A stretch of 64,000 nt of DNA from Kazachstania africana CBS 2517 (GCF_000304475.1 NC_018950.1:483687-547686), one strand, 5' to 3'; positions 9,835 to 20,072 are shown, counted from the stretch's first letter. The notes: generated from the sequence alone by a model not told the origin. Numbers and translations are program-made.

Positions 9835-12567
9835 TTAATCTTTATCTTTATCCTCACCTTCGCCTACAACAGCTTGTTCATCGTTTTGAACTTCTTCCTG
9901 TTGCGACCTGTTTTCTGCTTGCTGATCAATAAGTTGTTCTTTGACTTGTTCTTCAACTTGCATTTCTTCACTTGGAACTTGTTGTTCAACTTTTACTTCT
10001 TCCTTTGGAACCTGTTCTTCAACTTTTCTGTCTTCCTTTGGAGCTTGTTCTTGTTCTTGCTTGTGTGCTTCTTGATTTTCCTCTTTGTGTAGATTTACGT
10101 CGTCATCATTCTTGACATTTTGCTCCTCTGCCTCTTCATTTCGTGCATTTTTTTCGTATGCTGCTTTGGCTTGTTCTGGGGTCAAGGGATTACCGTTTTG
10201 GTCAACAAATACATGTTCACCTGGTTCTCTCATTATCTTGTCAAACTCAGAATCTACATCGGCATCGGATGTTTCGTTTGGCATTTCAATCTTCAAAGAT
10301 TTGGTATTGATAAAGACTGTCGTTTTAGTTGGTAATTCGGCACCTCTGTAAGAATCATAATTGTATAAGAAAGCATCACAATTGTAATCCCAACTTTCCA
10401 GCCATTTGGATTGAACACATAAATCACGAGTCCATTCACTACCATACACTAAAGCACTGCGGTCCCTAAAGAAGTAAATATTCAAAGTAACGAAGGCAGC
10501 AACAGCTACGTAGCCAATATGTTTTCTGGTCCTAAAGATCCAACTAACCACAGAGTCAAGACCTAATCCTAATGCAAGAATACCGAAATAGTATGATGGT
10601 AAATAACTTGTAATTGAAATGTGACCAGTAACAAAGAGGAATGGAATAAAGTTAATGACGTATCCGATTAAGTATTGGCAAATTTCAATGTGGAATTTTA
10701 TACTGTACTTGCTTTCTAGAATGGATTTTCCTAATTGCCAGGCAAATAATTCATAAGCGACAAGTACGCCAAAAATACCAATAAAAGCAGAGACAGACCA
10801 CCACATAACAGCATTACCTAGGAAATAAACGGTTCTGTTGTGTAATTTCCAGAATTCGACACCGTTTAAGGAAAATGGCCAAGTTAATGGGTTAGAATCT
10901 GCAACTATTGAGCTGGTCAACATATCGTCTACCTTCAACATCTTGGAATGAATTTCCTTAAATTTTTCAAAGAAGCTAGATTTTTGGTACGATACACGTT
11001 CAGCATCTTCAGATAAGTATGGATGTTCATTTTTTTCGACGGACCATAAAGTCAAAAATCCCCTACCGTTATGAGCACAAGTTACTTCCTGTTGTTCAAA
11101 ACCCCAGCTTGGTAACTTTCTTGGATGAGAAAATAGGTAACATCCGGATAGAGCATGTTTTAATCTGAATTTGCTATCGATAGCTTTAACACACTCTTGA
11201 GCTTCACCTGGCTTTGATGCTTTTTTATCAATTTCAATTATCCAATCGTCATTAGCATCACCTGAGAATCCTTGGTAACCATAACACGTCACTTCTTTTT
11301 GCCAGTCAGTATTTTCAGAAGCTGGAGCCTTGTGGTCATGTGAATGTAATCTACAGTGAGTTGAATGTTTTAATCTAATCTTTGTAGTATCATTCAAACC
11401 TTCAAAACTTGTAATGATTTCATCTGGTTTATCGTAAAGCTCAATAGTCCATTCATTATTCATGTCTGCATATGGATATAGAGAAACTTGTTGTTGTTCT
11501 GAGCCAGCTGGGTACATATGTTTATGAGAGTGTAGATAACCCCCAGTAGTACCAGTATGACGTAAAGTGATCCTAGAACCAACTCCAATATCTGCCACTA
11601 GGTTGCTTGGAACAGTATTACCTTCCAAAGTACTCTTATATTCAGGGGATAACAATTGAGAACCAAAACCATCAATTGTTTGAAGACTGAAGCTATACCA
11701 GAATGTAAAAAGATAAAATAAGCATGGAACAATTACGACAATGAGTCCCTTCATGATAGAATGAGAAAGAGTTGGCTTAACTGGTTTAGATAAATCACCA
11801 ACTAAGAAAATCATTCTTAGGACGATCATTACCCCAACCCAAACGATAGCAAAAGCACCAGCCCATTTGGTAGAAATGGAACAGCCTAAAGCAATAGCAG
11901 AACCAATTACAAACTTGTAGGAAGAACATGAGTCAATTGCATAAAGTTCAGATTTCTTGTATAAATATGCTGCCAAAGCAATAAAGAATACAAAAGGTGA
12001 TTCCGGTAACATATAGCGTGAGACAGTAGCGAAAGAATTTTCGAAAGTGAAAGCCAATGAAGTAGCAAAAGCGATCCACATTCTAACACCCGAGACTCTT
12101 AAAGTTTGAAACATAAGTAGAATTGTTAGAACACCTAAGAATGCTGGGACATATCTAATTTGTTCATATGGGACATCGGCAGAGTAGTCAGTGCCAATAT
12201 ACTCAAAGTCAAAATCTCCATTGAAACCAAACAGTTTTGCTACAGTAGAAAATATTAAACTGACTAATGGGGGTGAGGAATCTATAAAGAATTGATGGCT
12301 GACATATCTCGAAATAATCGAACCGAGGTAGCCTTCATCGGCGACGACACTTTTTGGCCAATTGAGCTTGTATATTCTAACAACAGAAGCAACTGCAGCC
12401 AATGCGCCAATTGCTAATTTTTCTGTATTCGAGGTAGATAAACATACCTTATCAATTGCGTCAGTCTTCGAGAGATATGGTCTAAACGGACCTTTCTTGA
12501 CATCTAACTCAATGACGTTAGGTTCTTCTAATTCTTTGGAGATCTTCTCCTTCTTGACGGAAGCCAT
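9835..12567 (-). CDS. PMT5: Pmt5-type protein O-mannosyltransferase with long acidic tail
   Basis: The ATG at 12567 gives 910 residues; the four codons before it start with TTG and are unlikely to be used. The protein belongs to the PMT1 subfamily of ER-membrane dolichyl-phosphate-mannose:protein mannosyltransferases. It has multiple hydrophobic membrane segments and a central lumenal region with MIR repeats (for example CRLHSHDHKAP). The first-loop Asp-Glu pair is present (D77, E78), but the neighbouring His-Pro-Pro motif of Pmt1 reads Ser-Pro-Pro here. The last ~150 residues are a charged Glu/Gln/Lys tail with imperfect repeats of an EEQVPKEE kind. S. cerevisiae Pmt5 has 743 residues, so this one is unusually long. 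It follows PMT1 in tandem on the same strand, as in S. cerevisiae, which supports the PMT5 call. Confidence 0.85.
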   Translation of the reverse strand: MASVKKEKISKELEEPNVIELDVKKGPFRPYLSKTDAIDKVCLSTSNTEKLAIGALAAVASVVRIYKLNWPKSVVADEGYLGSIISRYVSHQFFIDSSPPLVSLIFSTVAKLFGFNGDFDFEYIGTDYSADVPYEQIRYVPAFLGVLTILLMFQTLRVSGVRMWIAFATSLAFTFENSFATVSRYMLPESPFVFFIALAAYLYKKSELYAIDSCSSYKFVIGSAIALGCSISTKWAGAFAIVWVGVMIVLRMIFLVGDLSKPVKPTLSHSIMKGLIVVIVPCLFYLFTFWYSFSLQTIDGFGSQLLSPEYKSTLEGNTVPSNLVADIGVGSRITLRHTGTTGGYLHSHKHMYPAGSEQQQVSLYPYADMNNEWTIELYDKPDEIITSFEGLNDTTKIRLKHSTHCRLHSHDHKAPASENTDWQKEVTCYGYQGFSGDANDDWIIEIDKKASKPGEAQECVKAIDSKFRLKHALSGCYLFSHPRKLPSWGFEQQEVTCAHNGRGFLTLWSVEKNEHPYLSEDAERVSYQKSSFFEKFKEIHSKMLKVDDMLTSSIVADSNPLTWPFSLNGVEFWKLHNRTVYFLGNAVMWWSVSAFIGIFGVLVAYELFAWQLGKSILESKYSIKFHIEICQYLIGYVINFIPFLFVTGHISITSYLPSYYFGILALGLGLDSVVSWIFRTRKHIGYVAVAAFVTLNIYFFRDRSALVYGSEWTRDLCVQSKWLESWDYNCDAFLYNYDSYRGAELPTKTTVFINTKSLKIEMPNETSDADVDSEFDKIMREPGEHVFVDQNGNPLTPEQAKAAYEKNARNEEAEEQNVKNDDDVNLHKEENQEAHKQEQEQAPKEDRKVEEQVPKEEVKVEQQVPSEEMQVEEQVKEQLIDQQAENRSQQEEVQNDEQAVVGEGEDKDKD

Positions 12568-12973
12568 ATTGTAAAACAATAAACTATTCGATGTAGAGTA
12601 CGAGAACTGTTCACGTCAATTAAAGTAGCAAGTATATATATTTCAACTTCAATTGCGTATCCTTTTGAAAAGTTGCGAACACGTCAATTGATTTTTTTTT
12701 GGGCCTTGCATTACTGAAAAATTACTTCTCACGTGATGAAGATAAAGAATACCATAGACCTCTGAATAACGTGTTGCCAACATCAAGTCTTGAGATTCAT
12801 TTGAGCCATCTAGGGTCAATCGATGGTAATGTGGCGGTGGATTATTGTTTGTCAGTTTTTTCATGGAAATACACTGAAATTTAAAGATTTATCAAAAAGG
12901 AAACATACATATAACAAAGTATATACTTATCAATTATGTACGATCTTGAAATTGGTGGGAACACTGCGTTTGC
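12568..12973. promoter_or_regulatory. PMT1-PMT5 spacer, PMT5 promoter
   Basis: This 406-bp spacer carries an E-box CACGTG at 12730-12735, about 165 bp upstream of the PMT5 ATG, and a TATA-like run near 12633-12641 (minus-strand sense). No other gene is seen. Confidence 0.5.
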
Positions 12974-15286
12974 TTATAGCAGTTGGTTGACATTTTCTTC
13001 ATTAAGTTCTTCAATAACACCTGCATCTTCGTCTTTAGTTGCTGTAGGTGTGGCCATTGCCCCGCGAATTCTGTTGGCATCCAAGGATGGATAGTCAGAA
13101 ATGGAGTCCGGGAACGTAGCACAGTTATAGTCCCAGTTGACTAACCATTGGCTCTTGGTACATTCTGAATTAGTCCATTTACTAGCATAAATAAGCGGTT
13201 TGAATTGATTGAAGAATACCGCACAGCCAACAATGAAAATCACGACTATGGAGTAGCCAACGTATCTCCTTTTCTTGAACACATATGAGACCACAATGTC
13301 CAACGCATGACCTAAAGCAAGGATACCGAAATAGTAAGCCGGTAAGTAATGGTGTAAAAACATTTGACGTTTCATTAAGAAAGATGGAGCGTAATGAACT
13401 GCGAAACCTAATAGATAATGGATGACTTGAACATGGAAGTTGAAAATATGTTTTTCTTGTATGAAAGATCCATAACCTAATTGCCAAGAGATCAATTCAA
13501 CGAAAACAATGGCGACAAATAGTACAATAAAGGCACTCACAGACCACCACATAATCGCATTACCTAATAGATATACAGCTCTATTTTCCTCACCCCAGTA
13601 ACTGATACCACGTAATAAGAATGGCCAATCCTTTGGCAATGATTCATATATATGCGATTCTACCAAATTTTTGTTAATGTTCCACATCTTTTCATGAGAT
13701 TCTACGAATTTAGCCCAGAATCCTGGTTTTTCATAAGAGACATGAACAGAAGTTTCATTCAATAATGGGTGTTCATTATTTTCCACGTACCATAAAGATA
13801 AATGAGCTTTACCTGAAGATGCACATGTCACTTCTTGTTGTTCGAAGCCCCAATCTGGTAATTTGACTTCATGGGAAAATAAGTAACATTTGGACGAAGC
13901 GTGTCTCAATCTAAACTTTGTATCAATAGCAATGACTTGCTTTTGAGCGATACCAGGTTTTGAAGCGTCTTGATCAATTTCTACGACCCAATCGTCATTT
14001 GCATCACCTTCAAAGCCAGTGTAGCCATAACATGAAACTTCCTTCTGCCAATCACTGCCTTCGGAAACTGGCGCCTTGTGATCATGAGAATGAAGCCTGC
14101 AATGCGTAGATTCATGGAATAATCTAATCACGCTATTATCTGTGATATTAACAAATTTTGAGGTACTGAACCCAGATAGAAGATTCGATTCAATGATCCA
14201 GTCGTTGTTTTGATCCAAATGTGGATATAAAGTGACTTGTTGTTGTTGAGAGCCTGCAGGATAAAGATGGGAATGAGAATGTAAATATCCACCCATTGTA
14301 TTTAGATGACGTAGAGTCACTTTTGAAGTTACACCTACTTCTGCTTGAATGTCACTTGGAATGCTATTACCCTGTAGAGTGGTTCTAAATTGCGGCGAAA
14401 AGAAACTGGATCCATCAGAATCCAAACGTAAAGCATGGAAATGAATTTGGAAGAAAGCACAGTATAATATAAATGGGACGACAAGTAAAAATAACAATTT
14501 AGCAATAGCCACTCTCAAAATTTGTGACACAGATTTTGTTAGATCACCAATCATGAACCAAAGTCTCCAGATACAAAGGAGCCCTACCCATGCTAGGGTA
14601 AAAAGACCGACCCATTTAGAAGAAGTGGCAAAGCCTAATGCGATGCCCGTCGATAGTAAAGCTTTGTAAGACAGAAGAGAATCAGTTTGGAAAATTTCGT
14701 ATTTCTTGAAAGAATATACAACGAGTGCGATAAAGAAGATCAATGGGGAATCTAGTAAAATGTAACGACTTATGGTAACGAATGAATTTTCAACGACAAA
14801 CCCAAGGGCAGTTAGGAAAGCTACCCAAACTCTGACACCAGATAGACGCAAAGTAAAATAAAGTAAGAAAACGGTTACAGATCCCAAAGTAGCAGAGAAT
14901 AGTCTCATTACTACATAAGGCGTAGAAGTTGTAAATTTGTCACCAATGGCTTCAAAAGCGAAACTGCCGTCAAAACCAGCCAACGATGCAACACCAGCGT
15001 ATAACATTTTTGCTAAAGGTGGATGAACGTCCATGAAGAACGTACCTTTGATATACTCAGAGGCAAACCCACCAAAGTGGACTTCATCGAAAACGACACT
15101 ATCAGGATATGATAAACCATGTGCCCTGACAATAATGGTGATAATACCCAGAGTAACCAGTAAAATCTTTTCCAGTATCGATCTTGATGTACGCAAGTCT
15201 TTCAATAGACCTGAGGGCTCTGTCTTGAGAAAGGACCTCTTAGGACCCTTCACTATGTCCAACGGCACGATTGGATCAGTCGACAT
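12974..15286 (-). CDS. PMT1: Pmt1 protein O-mannosyltransferase
   Basis: The protein has 770 residues. It contains the hallmark first lumenal loop PDSVVFDEVHFGG with the catalytic Asp67-Glu68 pair and the intact VHPPLAKM motif. A central MIR domain has three repeats (HSHSHLYPAGS, CRLHSHDHKAP, CYLFSHEVKLP). Many membrane helices flank it. Pmt1 forms heterodimers with Pmt2-family members in the ER membrane and transfers mannose from Dol-P-Man to Ser/Thr of secretory proteins. It is divergent from RPN6 and upstream of PMT5, as in S. cerevisiae. It is shorter than S. cerevisiae Pmt1 (817) because the C-terminal tail is short. Confidence 0.93.
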   Translation of the reverse strand: MSTDPIVPLDIVKGPKRSFLKTEPSGLLKDLRTSRSILEKILLVTLGIITIIVRAHGLSYPDSVVFDEVHFGGFASEYIKGTFFMDVHPPLAKMLYAGVASLAGFDGSFAFEAIGDKFTTSTPYVVMRLFSATLGSVTVFLLYFTLRLSGVRVWVAFLTALGFVVENSFVTISRYILLDSPLIFFIALVVYSFKKYEIFQTDSLLSYKALLSTGIALGFATSSKWVGLFTLAWVGLLCIWRLWFMIGDLTKSVSQILRVAIAKLLFLLVVPFILYCAFFQIHFHALRLDSDGSSFFSPQFRTTLQGNSIPSDIQAEVGVTSKVTLRHLNTMGGYLHSHSHLYPAGSQQQQVTLYPHLDQNNDWIIESNLLSGFSTSKFVNITDNSVIRLFHESTHCRLHSHDHKAPVSEGSDWQKEVSCYGYTGFEGDANDDWVVEIDQDASKPGIAQKQVIAIDTKFRLRHASSKCYLFSHEVKLPDWGFEQQEVTCASSGKAHLSLWYVENNEHPLLNETSVHVSYEKPGFWAKFVESHEKMWNINKNLVESHIYESLPKDWPFLLRGISYWGEENRAVYLLGNAIMWWSVSAFIVLFVAIVFVELISWQLGYGSFIQEKHIFNFHVQVIHYLLGFAVHYAPSFLMKRQMFLHHYLPAYYFGILALGHALDIVVSYVFKKRRYVGYSIVVIFIVGCAVFFNQFKPLIYASKWTNSECTKSQWLVNWDYNCATFPDSISDYPSLDANRIRGAMATPTATKDEDAGVIEELNEENVNQLL

Positions 15287-15869
15287 GCTTATATTCTGCT
15301 GAGTTCACTGCGATGAAACGTTTTGAATGGTGTCGTAAGATTGAAGTTTTTGCATTATTCTTCGAGATATACGAGTAGGCGAAGATGCGAAATTTCGCAG
15401 GCATATCAAAGTTGATGCGGAGACATAGACAGTAGCAAAATGGCCAATCGAGATCACGTGGTGGTGCGATTTTGTAGTGCTACTAGGTAGTTACGCTCAT
15501 TGTACATGCATTTTTATGTTTGCCCTGGACAATTGAAGGCCAGCACCTTAAATAATGACATGTGCAAATGTGCAACAGAACTGTCAACTGTGGACTCTTT
15601 CTCGAGGAGATTTTCCTCGAGAACATTTAACTCGTCACTATAGTAAACAGCGTCGATATATATTCGATTATCTAGGCATCATAGCGTGCATTTTGTGTTA
15701 AAATCTTCCACTCGCAATACTAGCCAAAAGTCATTTCTTTCTCACGTGACCGCAGACTCTAATTTTTGATATGAAGTAAAAAAAATTGGCATAAGGAAGG
15801 GTGGCAAAACTGGTGAATTGATTTTAATTTGGATTCTTAGACTAAGAGAAGTGAAGAAACAAGTCGAGG
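15287..15869. promoter_or_regulatory. Divergent PMT1/RPN6 promoter
   Basis: This 583-bp divergent spacer has E-boxes CACGTG at 15455-15460 and 15743-15748. It also carries the proteasome element listed separately. No ORF or RNA gene is supported. Confidence 0.6.
15800..15808 (+). promoter_or_regulatory. PACE element (Rpn4 site) upstream of RPN6
   Basis: The exact nonamer GGTGGCAAA lies 61 bp before the RPN6 ATG. In Saccharomyces this is the Rpn4-binding proteasome-associated control element found upstream of most proteasome genes. An exact match directly before a proteasome gene makes the assignment strong. Confidence 0.85.
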
Positions 15870-17144
15870 ATGTCTGCTACAATTGAGAACGCCAGAGAGT
15901 TGGTGGTTGCTGAAAAGTACAACGAGGCTGAACAAGTTTATTTGCAACTTTTAGAGAGAAGTTTGGTGAATGCCACCGAGTCCTTGAAGAATGAACAAGA
16001 ATCGTGCATATTGGAGCTGGGCCAACTTTACGTTAAATTACATGCCAGCGACAAGTTACGCGAGTTTATACCTCACTCTACAGAATATATGTTGCAGTTT
16101 GCCAAGTCGAAGACAGCAAAAGTATTGAAGACATTAATTGAAAAATTTGAACAAGTACCAAATTCCATCGATGATCAAATCTACGTGTGTGAAAAAGCCA
16201 TCGATTTTGCAAAAAAGGAGAAGAGACAATTTTTGAAACATTCTCTTACGATTAAATTAGCTACTTTGCACTATCAGAAGAAACAATACAAAAACGCCTT
16301 GACTCTAATAGACGAATTACTGAGAGAGTTCAAAAAATTGGATGATAAACCTTCTTTAGTGGATGTCCATCTTTTAGAAAGTAAAGTTTATCATAAATTG
16401 AGAAATTTAGCTAAATCTAAGGCTGCCTTGACTGCGTCAAGAACTGCTGCAAACTCCATTTATTGTCCTACCATTACAGTGGCAGAATTAGATTTAATGA
16501 GTGGTATATTGCATTGTGAAGATAAGGATTATAAAACAGCATTTTCTTATTTCTATGAGAGTTTTGAAGGATTCCATAATTTGACTTCATATCATAATTC
16601 ATTTGCTAAATCATGTCAAGTCCTTAAATATATGCTTCTATCCAAAATCATGCTAAATTTAATTGATGACGTTAAGAATATTTTAAATGCCAAGTACACA
16701 AAGGAAACATACCAATCTCGTGAAATTGACGCTATGAAAGCCGTCGCGGAAGCTTACAGCAACAGATCCCTTTTGGAATTTAATACAGCATTAGATAACT
16801 ACAAAACGGAATTAATGAACGATGATTTGATTAGGTCTCATTTCAATGCATTATACGATACTTTGTTGGAGTCAAATTTATCAAAGATCATCGAACCATT
16901 TGAATGTGTTGAAATTTCTCACATTTCCAAGATAATTGGTCTGGATTCACAACAAGTTGAAGGCAAATTATCACAAATGATTCTAGATAAAGTCTTCTAT
17001 GGTGTTTTAGATCAAGGGAATGGATGGTTGTACATTTACGACACGCCTCACCAGGATGCTACTTACGATTCCGCATTGGAACTGGTATCTGAACTCAATA
17101 AAGTGGTAGATCAATTGTTCGAAAAAGCAAGTGTATTATACTGA
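15870..17144 (+). CDS. RPN6: 26S proteasome lid subunit Rpn6
   Basis: The protein has 424 residues (S. cerevisiae 434). The body is a solenoid of helical TPR-like repeats. The C-terminus is a PCI domain, about 280-400 (IEPFECVEISHISKIIGLDSQQVEGKLSQMILDKVFYGVLDQ region). Rpn6 is an essential lid subunit that clamps the lid to the ATPase ring and core particle. A PACE box precedes it. The order with PMT1 and SNU23 matches S. cerevisiae IV-L. The start is the first ATG, with the conserved Ser-Ala-rich N-terminus. Confidence 0.96.
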   Translation: MSATIENARELVVAEKYNEAEQVYLQLLERSLVNATESLKNEQESCILELGQLYVKLHASDKLREFIPHSTEYMLQFAKSKTAKVLKTLIEKFEQVPNSIDDQIYVCEKAIDFAKKEKRQFLKHSLTIKLATLHYQKKQYKNALTLIDELLREFKKLDDKPSLVDVHLLESKVYHKLRNLAKSKAALTASRTAANSIYCPTITVAELDLMSGILHCEDKDYKTAFSYFYESFEGFHNLTSYHNSFAKSCQVLKYMLLSKIMLNLIDDVKNILNAKYTKETYQSREIDAMKAVAEAYSNRSLLEFNTALDNYKTELMNDDLIRSHFNALYDTLLESNLSKIIEPFECVEISHISKIIGLDSQQVEGKLSQMILDKVFYGVLDQGNGWLYIYDTPHQDATYDSALELVSELNKVVDQLFEKASVLY

Positions 17145-17307
17145 ACAAAATTTGTATATACTCACCATCTATATAAATACAGATATAAAACGAATACTTT
17201 GATAACTTACTCCCATCAATATAATAATCTCATCGAAAAAAAAAAGGACATTTTTTATTTGAATTTGATAAAAACTTCGAAAGCTTCAACAATAGGGTCT
17301 AAAAACC

Positions 17308-17844
17308 ATGTCAAATTTTGGTAGGAGAACATGGAATAAGGAGGAATATGCAGCTGGCTTGCATGATAAGGGACCACAACCATATACTGAAAATGAATTA
17401 CGACAGCTGAAGGCAAAATATACGGATTACAACAAACTAATGCAGGATTCTATTAAAAATTTGAATCAGCGAACATTGCAGACAAACGTGTCACAGTACA
17501 AGAAGGGTAAACAGTTTGGGTTTTACTGTGACCTGTGTGATCTCACGTATAAAGACACTCTGCAATATATCAATCATCTGAATCATAAGACGCACGAACT
17601 CAAGTTCAACTCGATATTCAATGAGGACCTTATCCTAAATAAAAGAGATAATGATGATATTTCCACTGAAGAATTTGAGCAATCATATAAGGAGCTACTT
17701 AAAGATTTTGTCAAGGAGAATAGTACTAGAACAAGACAGGCTAAACAAGCAAAAATTGAGAGGAAATCGACTCCAACTAATGACAGTAAATCAGAGATGG
17801 CACAACTAATGGGATTTCAGAATTTCGCCACATCAAAGAGGTAG
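17308..17844 (+). CDS. SNU23: Snu23, U4/U6.U5 tri-snRNP zinc-finger protein
   Basis: The protein has 178 residues (S. cerevisiae 194). The N-terminus begins MSNFGRRTWNKEEYA. A U1-type C2H2 zinc finger sits at about residues 74-95 (CDLC then H-x5-H), and the C-terminus is charged. Snu23 is a component of the spliceosomal tri-snRNP and B complex. It lies between RPN6 and BUG1 as in S. cerevisiae, and its stop is only 42 bp from the convergent BUG1 stop. Confidence 0.95.
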   Translation: MSNFGRRTWNKEEYAAGLHDKGPQPYTENELRQLKAKYTDYNKLMQDSIKNLNQRTLQTNVSQYKKGKQFGFYCDLCDLTYKDTLQYINHLNHKTHELKFNSIFNEDLILNKRDNDDISTEEFEQSYKELLKDFVKENSTRTRQAKQAKIERKSTPTNDSKSEMAQLMGFQNFATSKR

Positions 17845-17860
17845 ACAATAGTTTGTATGT

Positions 17861-17874
17861 ATATATATATATAT
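17861..17874. repeat. (AT)7 microsatellite
   Basis: A short AT dinucleotide run lies in the 42-bp gap between the convergent SNU23 and BUG1 stop codons. It may serve as an efficiency or positioning element for 3'-end formation of both genes, which is an inference. Confidence 0.7.
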
Positions 17875-17886
17875 CTATATGTGGTT

Positions 17887-18834
17887 TCAAAATTCAACAA
17901 TTGGTCCGGACCCAATACTTCTCCATGTGGTCATGTCAACATTCCAATCACGCCATTTATTGAGCACAACACGGTCAATATGAGTCTCCGTGGCCTCAAC
18001 TGACTGCGTATTAAATCTTGTAAACTGTATTGATGGGCTTGATTGTTTCTCTCTTTGTAATTCGGCCACTTGTTCATTCAATTTTTTTATTTCTTCATGT
18101 AGTTCTTCAACAGTAGTTTCATGTTCCATATTGACGAATTTTAGTCTCTTATTCTCGATTATAAATTCATCTAGTTGGGCCTTTAATTTTCTCACCTCTT
18201 CTTCGTGTTCTTTAGAGTGTTGAATTGAGGTCATAAAATCTATATTGGAAGTTTCGTCGTGGCTGCCAAATAGGTCATCTGGAGACTGCGAAGTCGTTTT
18301 CGTCTCTGTAGCAAGCAGTTCCCTTGGTTCCTCTGAAACTGTCTCAGCACGAGCCACCTCCTTGTCTTCTTTGAGAGATGGTTGTCCGATATTGCTGTCA
18401 GGTTGTATTAAGGCTACCTTTTCTTCCAACTGTTCAGCATTTGCTTCTGACTGATCTTTTTCAAACTCAGATATTTCAGTTTCCCCTTGTGCTTGCTCAT
18501 CTTCCTCTCCTTTGGTCTCAGGCGCAATTTCTTCAGACGAACCTTGTACAACCTCCCCTGCGCCAACTTCCTTGTCTTCTCCAGCAACATTTCCATCTTC
18601 CCCTCCCTCTTCTGCCTCTACAATGTCAGATTCCATTACTTGAACATCTTCAGAGCCCTCCACGTCGACAGTAGGCTCTTTCGACCCCCCTTCAGTTTCA
18701 TTTGCGGGTTCAGCATTCTTATTCTTATTTTTGCTCTTACTCTTCTTACTCTTCTTCTTTTTCTTCAGCTCTTCCACTCTCTTCCTAGCTTCCTCCAATT
18801 GCTTTGCTCTTCTCTCCTCTTCAGTATCAGACAT
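17887..18834 (-). CDS. BUG1: Bug1-like cis-Golgi coiled-coil protein
   Basis: The protein has 315 residues (S. cerevisiae 341). A Lys-rich N-terminus (MSDTEEERRAKQLEEARKR and a following KKKSKKSK tract) leads to a long acidic low-complexity stretch (about 45-190), then a coiled coil (about 210-270), then a conserved tail around WRDWNVDMTTW. Bug1 binds the GRASP protein Grh1 on early Golgi and ER-exit-site membranes in yeast. Identity rests on synteny between SNU23 and GET3 plus the N-terminal and C-terminal motifs; the middle is too low in complexity to help. Confidence 0.9.
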   Translation of the reverse strand: MSDTEEERRAKQLEEARKRVEELKKKKKSKKSKSKNKNKNAEPANETEGGSKEPTVDVEGSEDVQVMESDIVEAEEGGEDGNVAGEDKEVGAGEVVQGSSEEIAPETKGEEDEQAQGETEISEFEKDQSEANAEQLEEKVALIQPDSNIGQPSLKEDKEVARAETVSEEPRELLATETKTTSQSPDDLFGSHDETSNIDFMTSIQHSKEHEEEVRKLKAQLDEFIIENKRLKFVNMEHETTVEELHEEIKKLNEQVAELQREKQSSPSIQFTRFNTQSVEATETHIDRVVLNKWRDWNVDMTTWRSIGSGPIVEF

Positions 18835-19016
18835 GGCGTATAACCCTCCTTCTATATCTTGTTCGAGTTGATAGTCTTTACTATGTTGAAATTGATTGAT
18901 TTACTGATATGGAATCGCAAAGAATGAAAGGAAAAAAACTCGAAGTTGAAAAAACCTGCCAGCTCAACCAGCTTAACAAAACATCATCATCAGACAACAA
19001 CTAATAATACCAACCA

Positions 19017-20072
19017 ATGGACTTAAACGTTGAAAGAAATTTAGACTCTTTAATCAAATCTACCACTCATAAATGGATTTTCGTCGGAGGGAAAGGTGGT
19101 GTAGGTAAGACTACTTCGTCATCATCAATTGCTATTCAAATGGCATTGAATCAACCGTCCAAACAATTTTTACTGATTTCTACTGATCCTGCTCATAATT
19201 TGAGTGATGCTTTCGGTGAGAAGTTTGGTAAAGACGCCAGAAAAGTCACCGGCATGGACAACCTATCATGCATGGAAATCGATCCTGCTGCAGCTTTAAA
19301 GGATATGAATGATATGGCTATTTCGAGTGGTTCAAACGGTAACGGGGACGATTTGAGTGACCTGCTACAGGGGGGTGCCTTGGCGGACTTAACAGGTTCC
19401 ATTCCCGGTATCGATGAAGCATTATCCTTTATGGAAGTCATGAAACATATCAAGAGACAAGAACAAGGTGAAGGTGAAAGATTCGATTGTGTTATCTTTG
19501 ACACTGCCCCAACAGGTCACACTTTGAGGTTTTTACAATTACCAACTACTTTAGCTAAATTGTTAGACAAATTTAGCGAAATTACCGGTAAATTAGGTCC
19601 AATGTTAAATTCTTTTATGGGCTCCGGTAACAACGTTGACATTACTGGTAAATTGAATGAATTAAAGGCCAATGTGGAAACAATTAGAGAGCAGTTCACT
19701 AATCCTGATTTAACCACTTTTGTCTGTGTCTGTATCAGTGAATTCTTATCCCTATACGAAACAGAAAGATTGATTCAAGAATTAATGTCCTATGACATGG
19801 ATGTTAACTCCATCGTTGTCAACCAACTGCTGTTTGCAGAATTCGACAAAGAACACAACTGTAAGAGATGTCAATCCAGATGGAAAATGCAAAAGAAGTA
19901 TTTAGATCAAATCGATGAATTGTATGAAGATTTCCACGTCGTTAAAATGCCACTTTGTGCCGGTGAAATCAGAGGTTTAGAAAACTTAAAGAAATTCTCA
20001 CAATTCCTATTGAAGGAATATGATCCAATCTCTGATAACCCTGTAATTTACGAACTAGAAGATAAAAACTAG
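19017..20072 (+). CDS. GET3: Get3 ATPase, tail-anchored protein targeting
   Basis: The protein has 351 residues (S. cerevisiae 354). It has a deviant P-loop GGKGGVGKT at residues 24-32, the switch I aspartate D57 in [13 protein letters not shown], and a CxxC zinc-binding pair in the [10 protein letters not shown] segment that makes the dimer clasp. A Met-rich hydrophobic region (about 95-210) forms the client groove. Get3 carries tail-anchored proteins to the Get1/Get2 receptor on the ER. The start is an ATG giving the normal short N-terminus. It lies between BUG1 and DUN1 as in S. cerevisiae. Confidence 0.97.
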   Translation: MDLNVERNLDSLIKSTTHKWIFVGGKGGVGKTTSSSSIAIQMALNQPSKQFLLISTDPAHNLSDAFGEKFGKDARKVTGMDNLSCMEIDPAAALKDMNDMAISSGSNGNGDDLSDLLQGGALADLTGSIPGIDEALSFMEVMKHIKRQEQGEGERFDCVIFDTAPTGHTLRFLQLPTTLAKLLDKFSEITGKLGPMLNSFMGSGNNVDITGKLNELKANVETIREQFTNPDLTTFVCVCISEFLSLYETERLIQELMSYDMDVNSIVVNQLLFAEFDKEHNCKRCQSRWKMQKKYLDQIDELYEDFHVVKMPLCAGEIRGLENLKKFSQFLLKEYDPISDNPVIYELEDKN

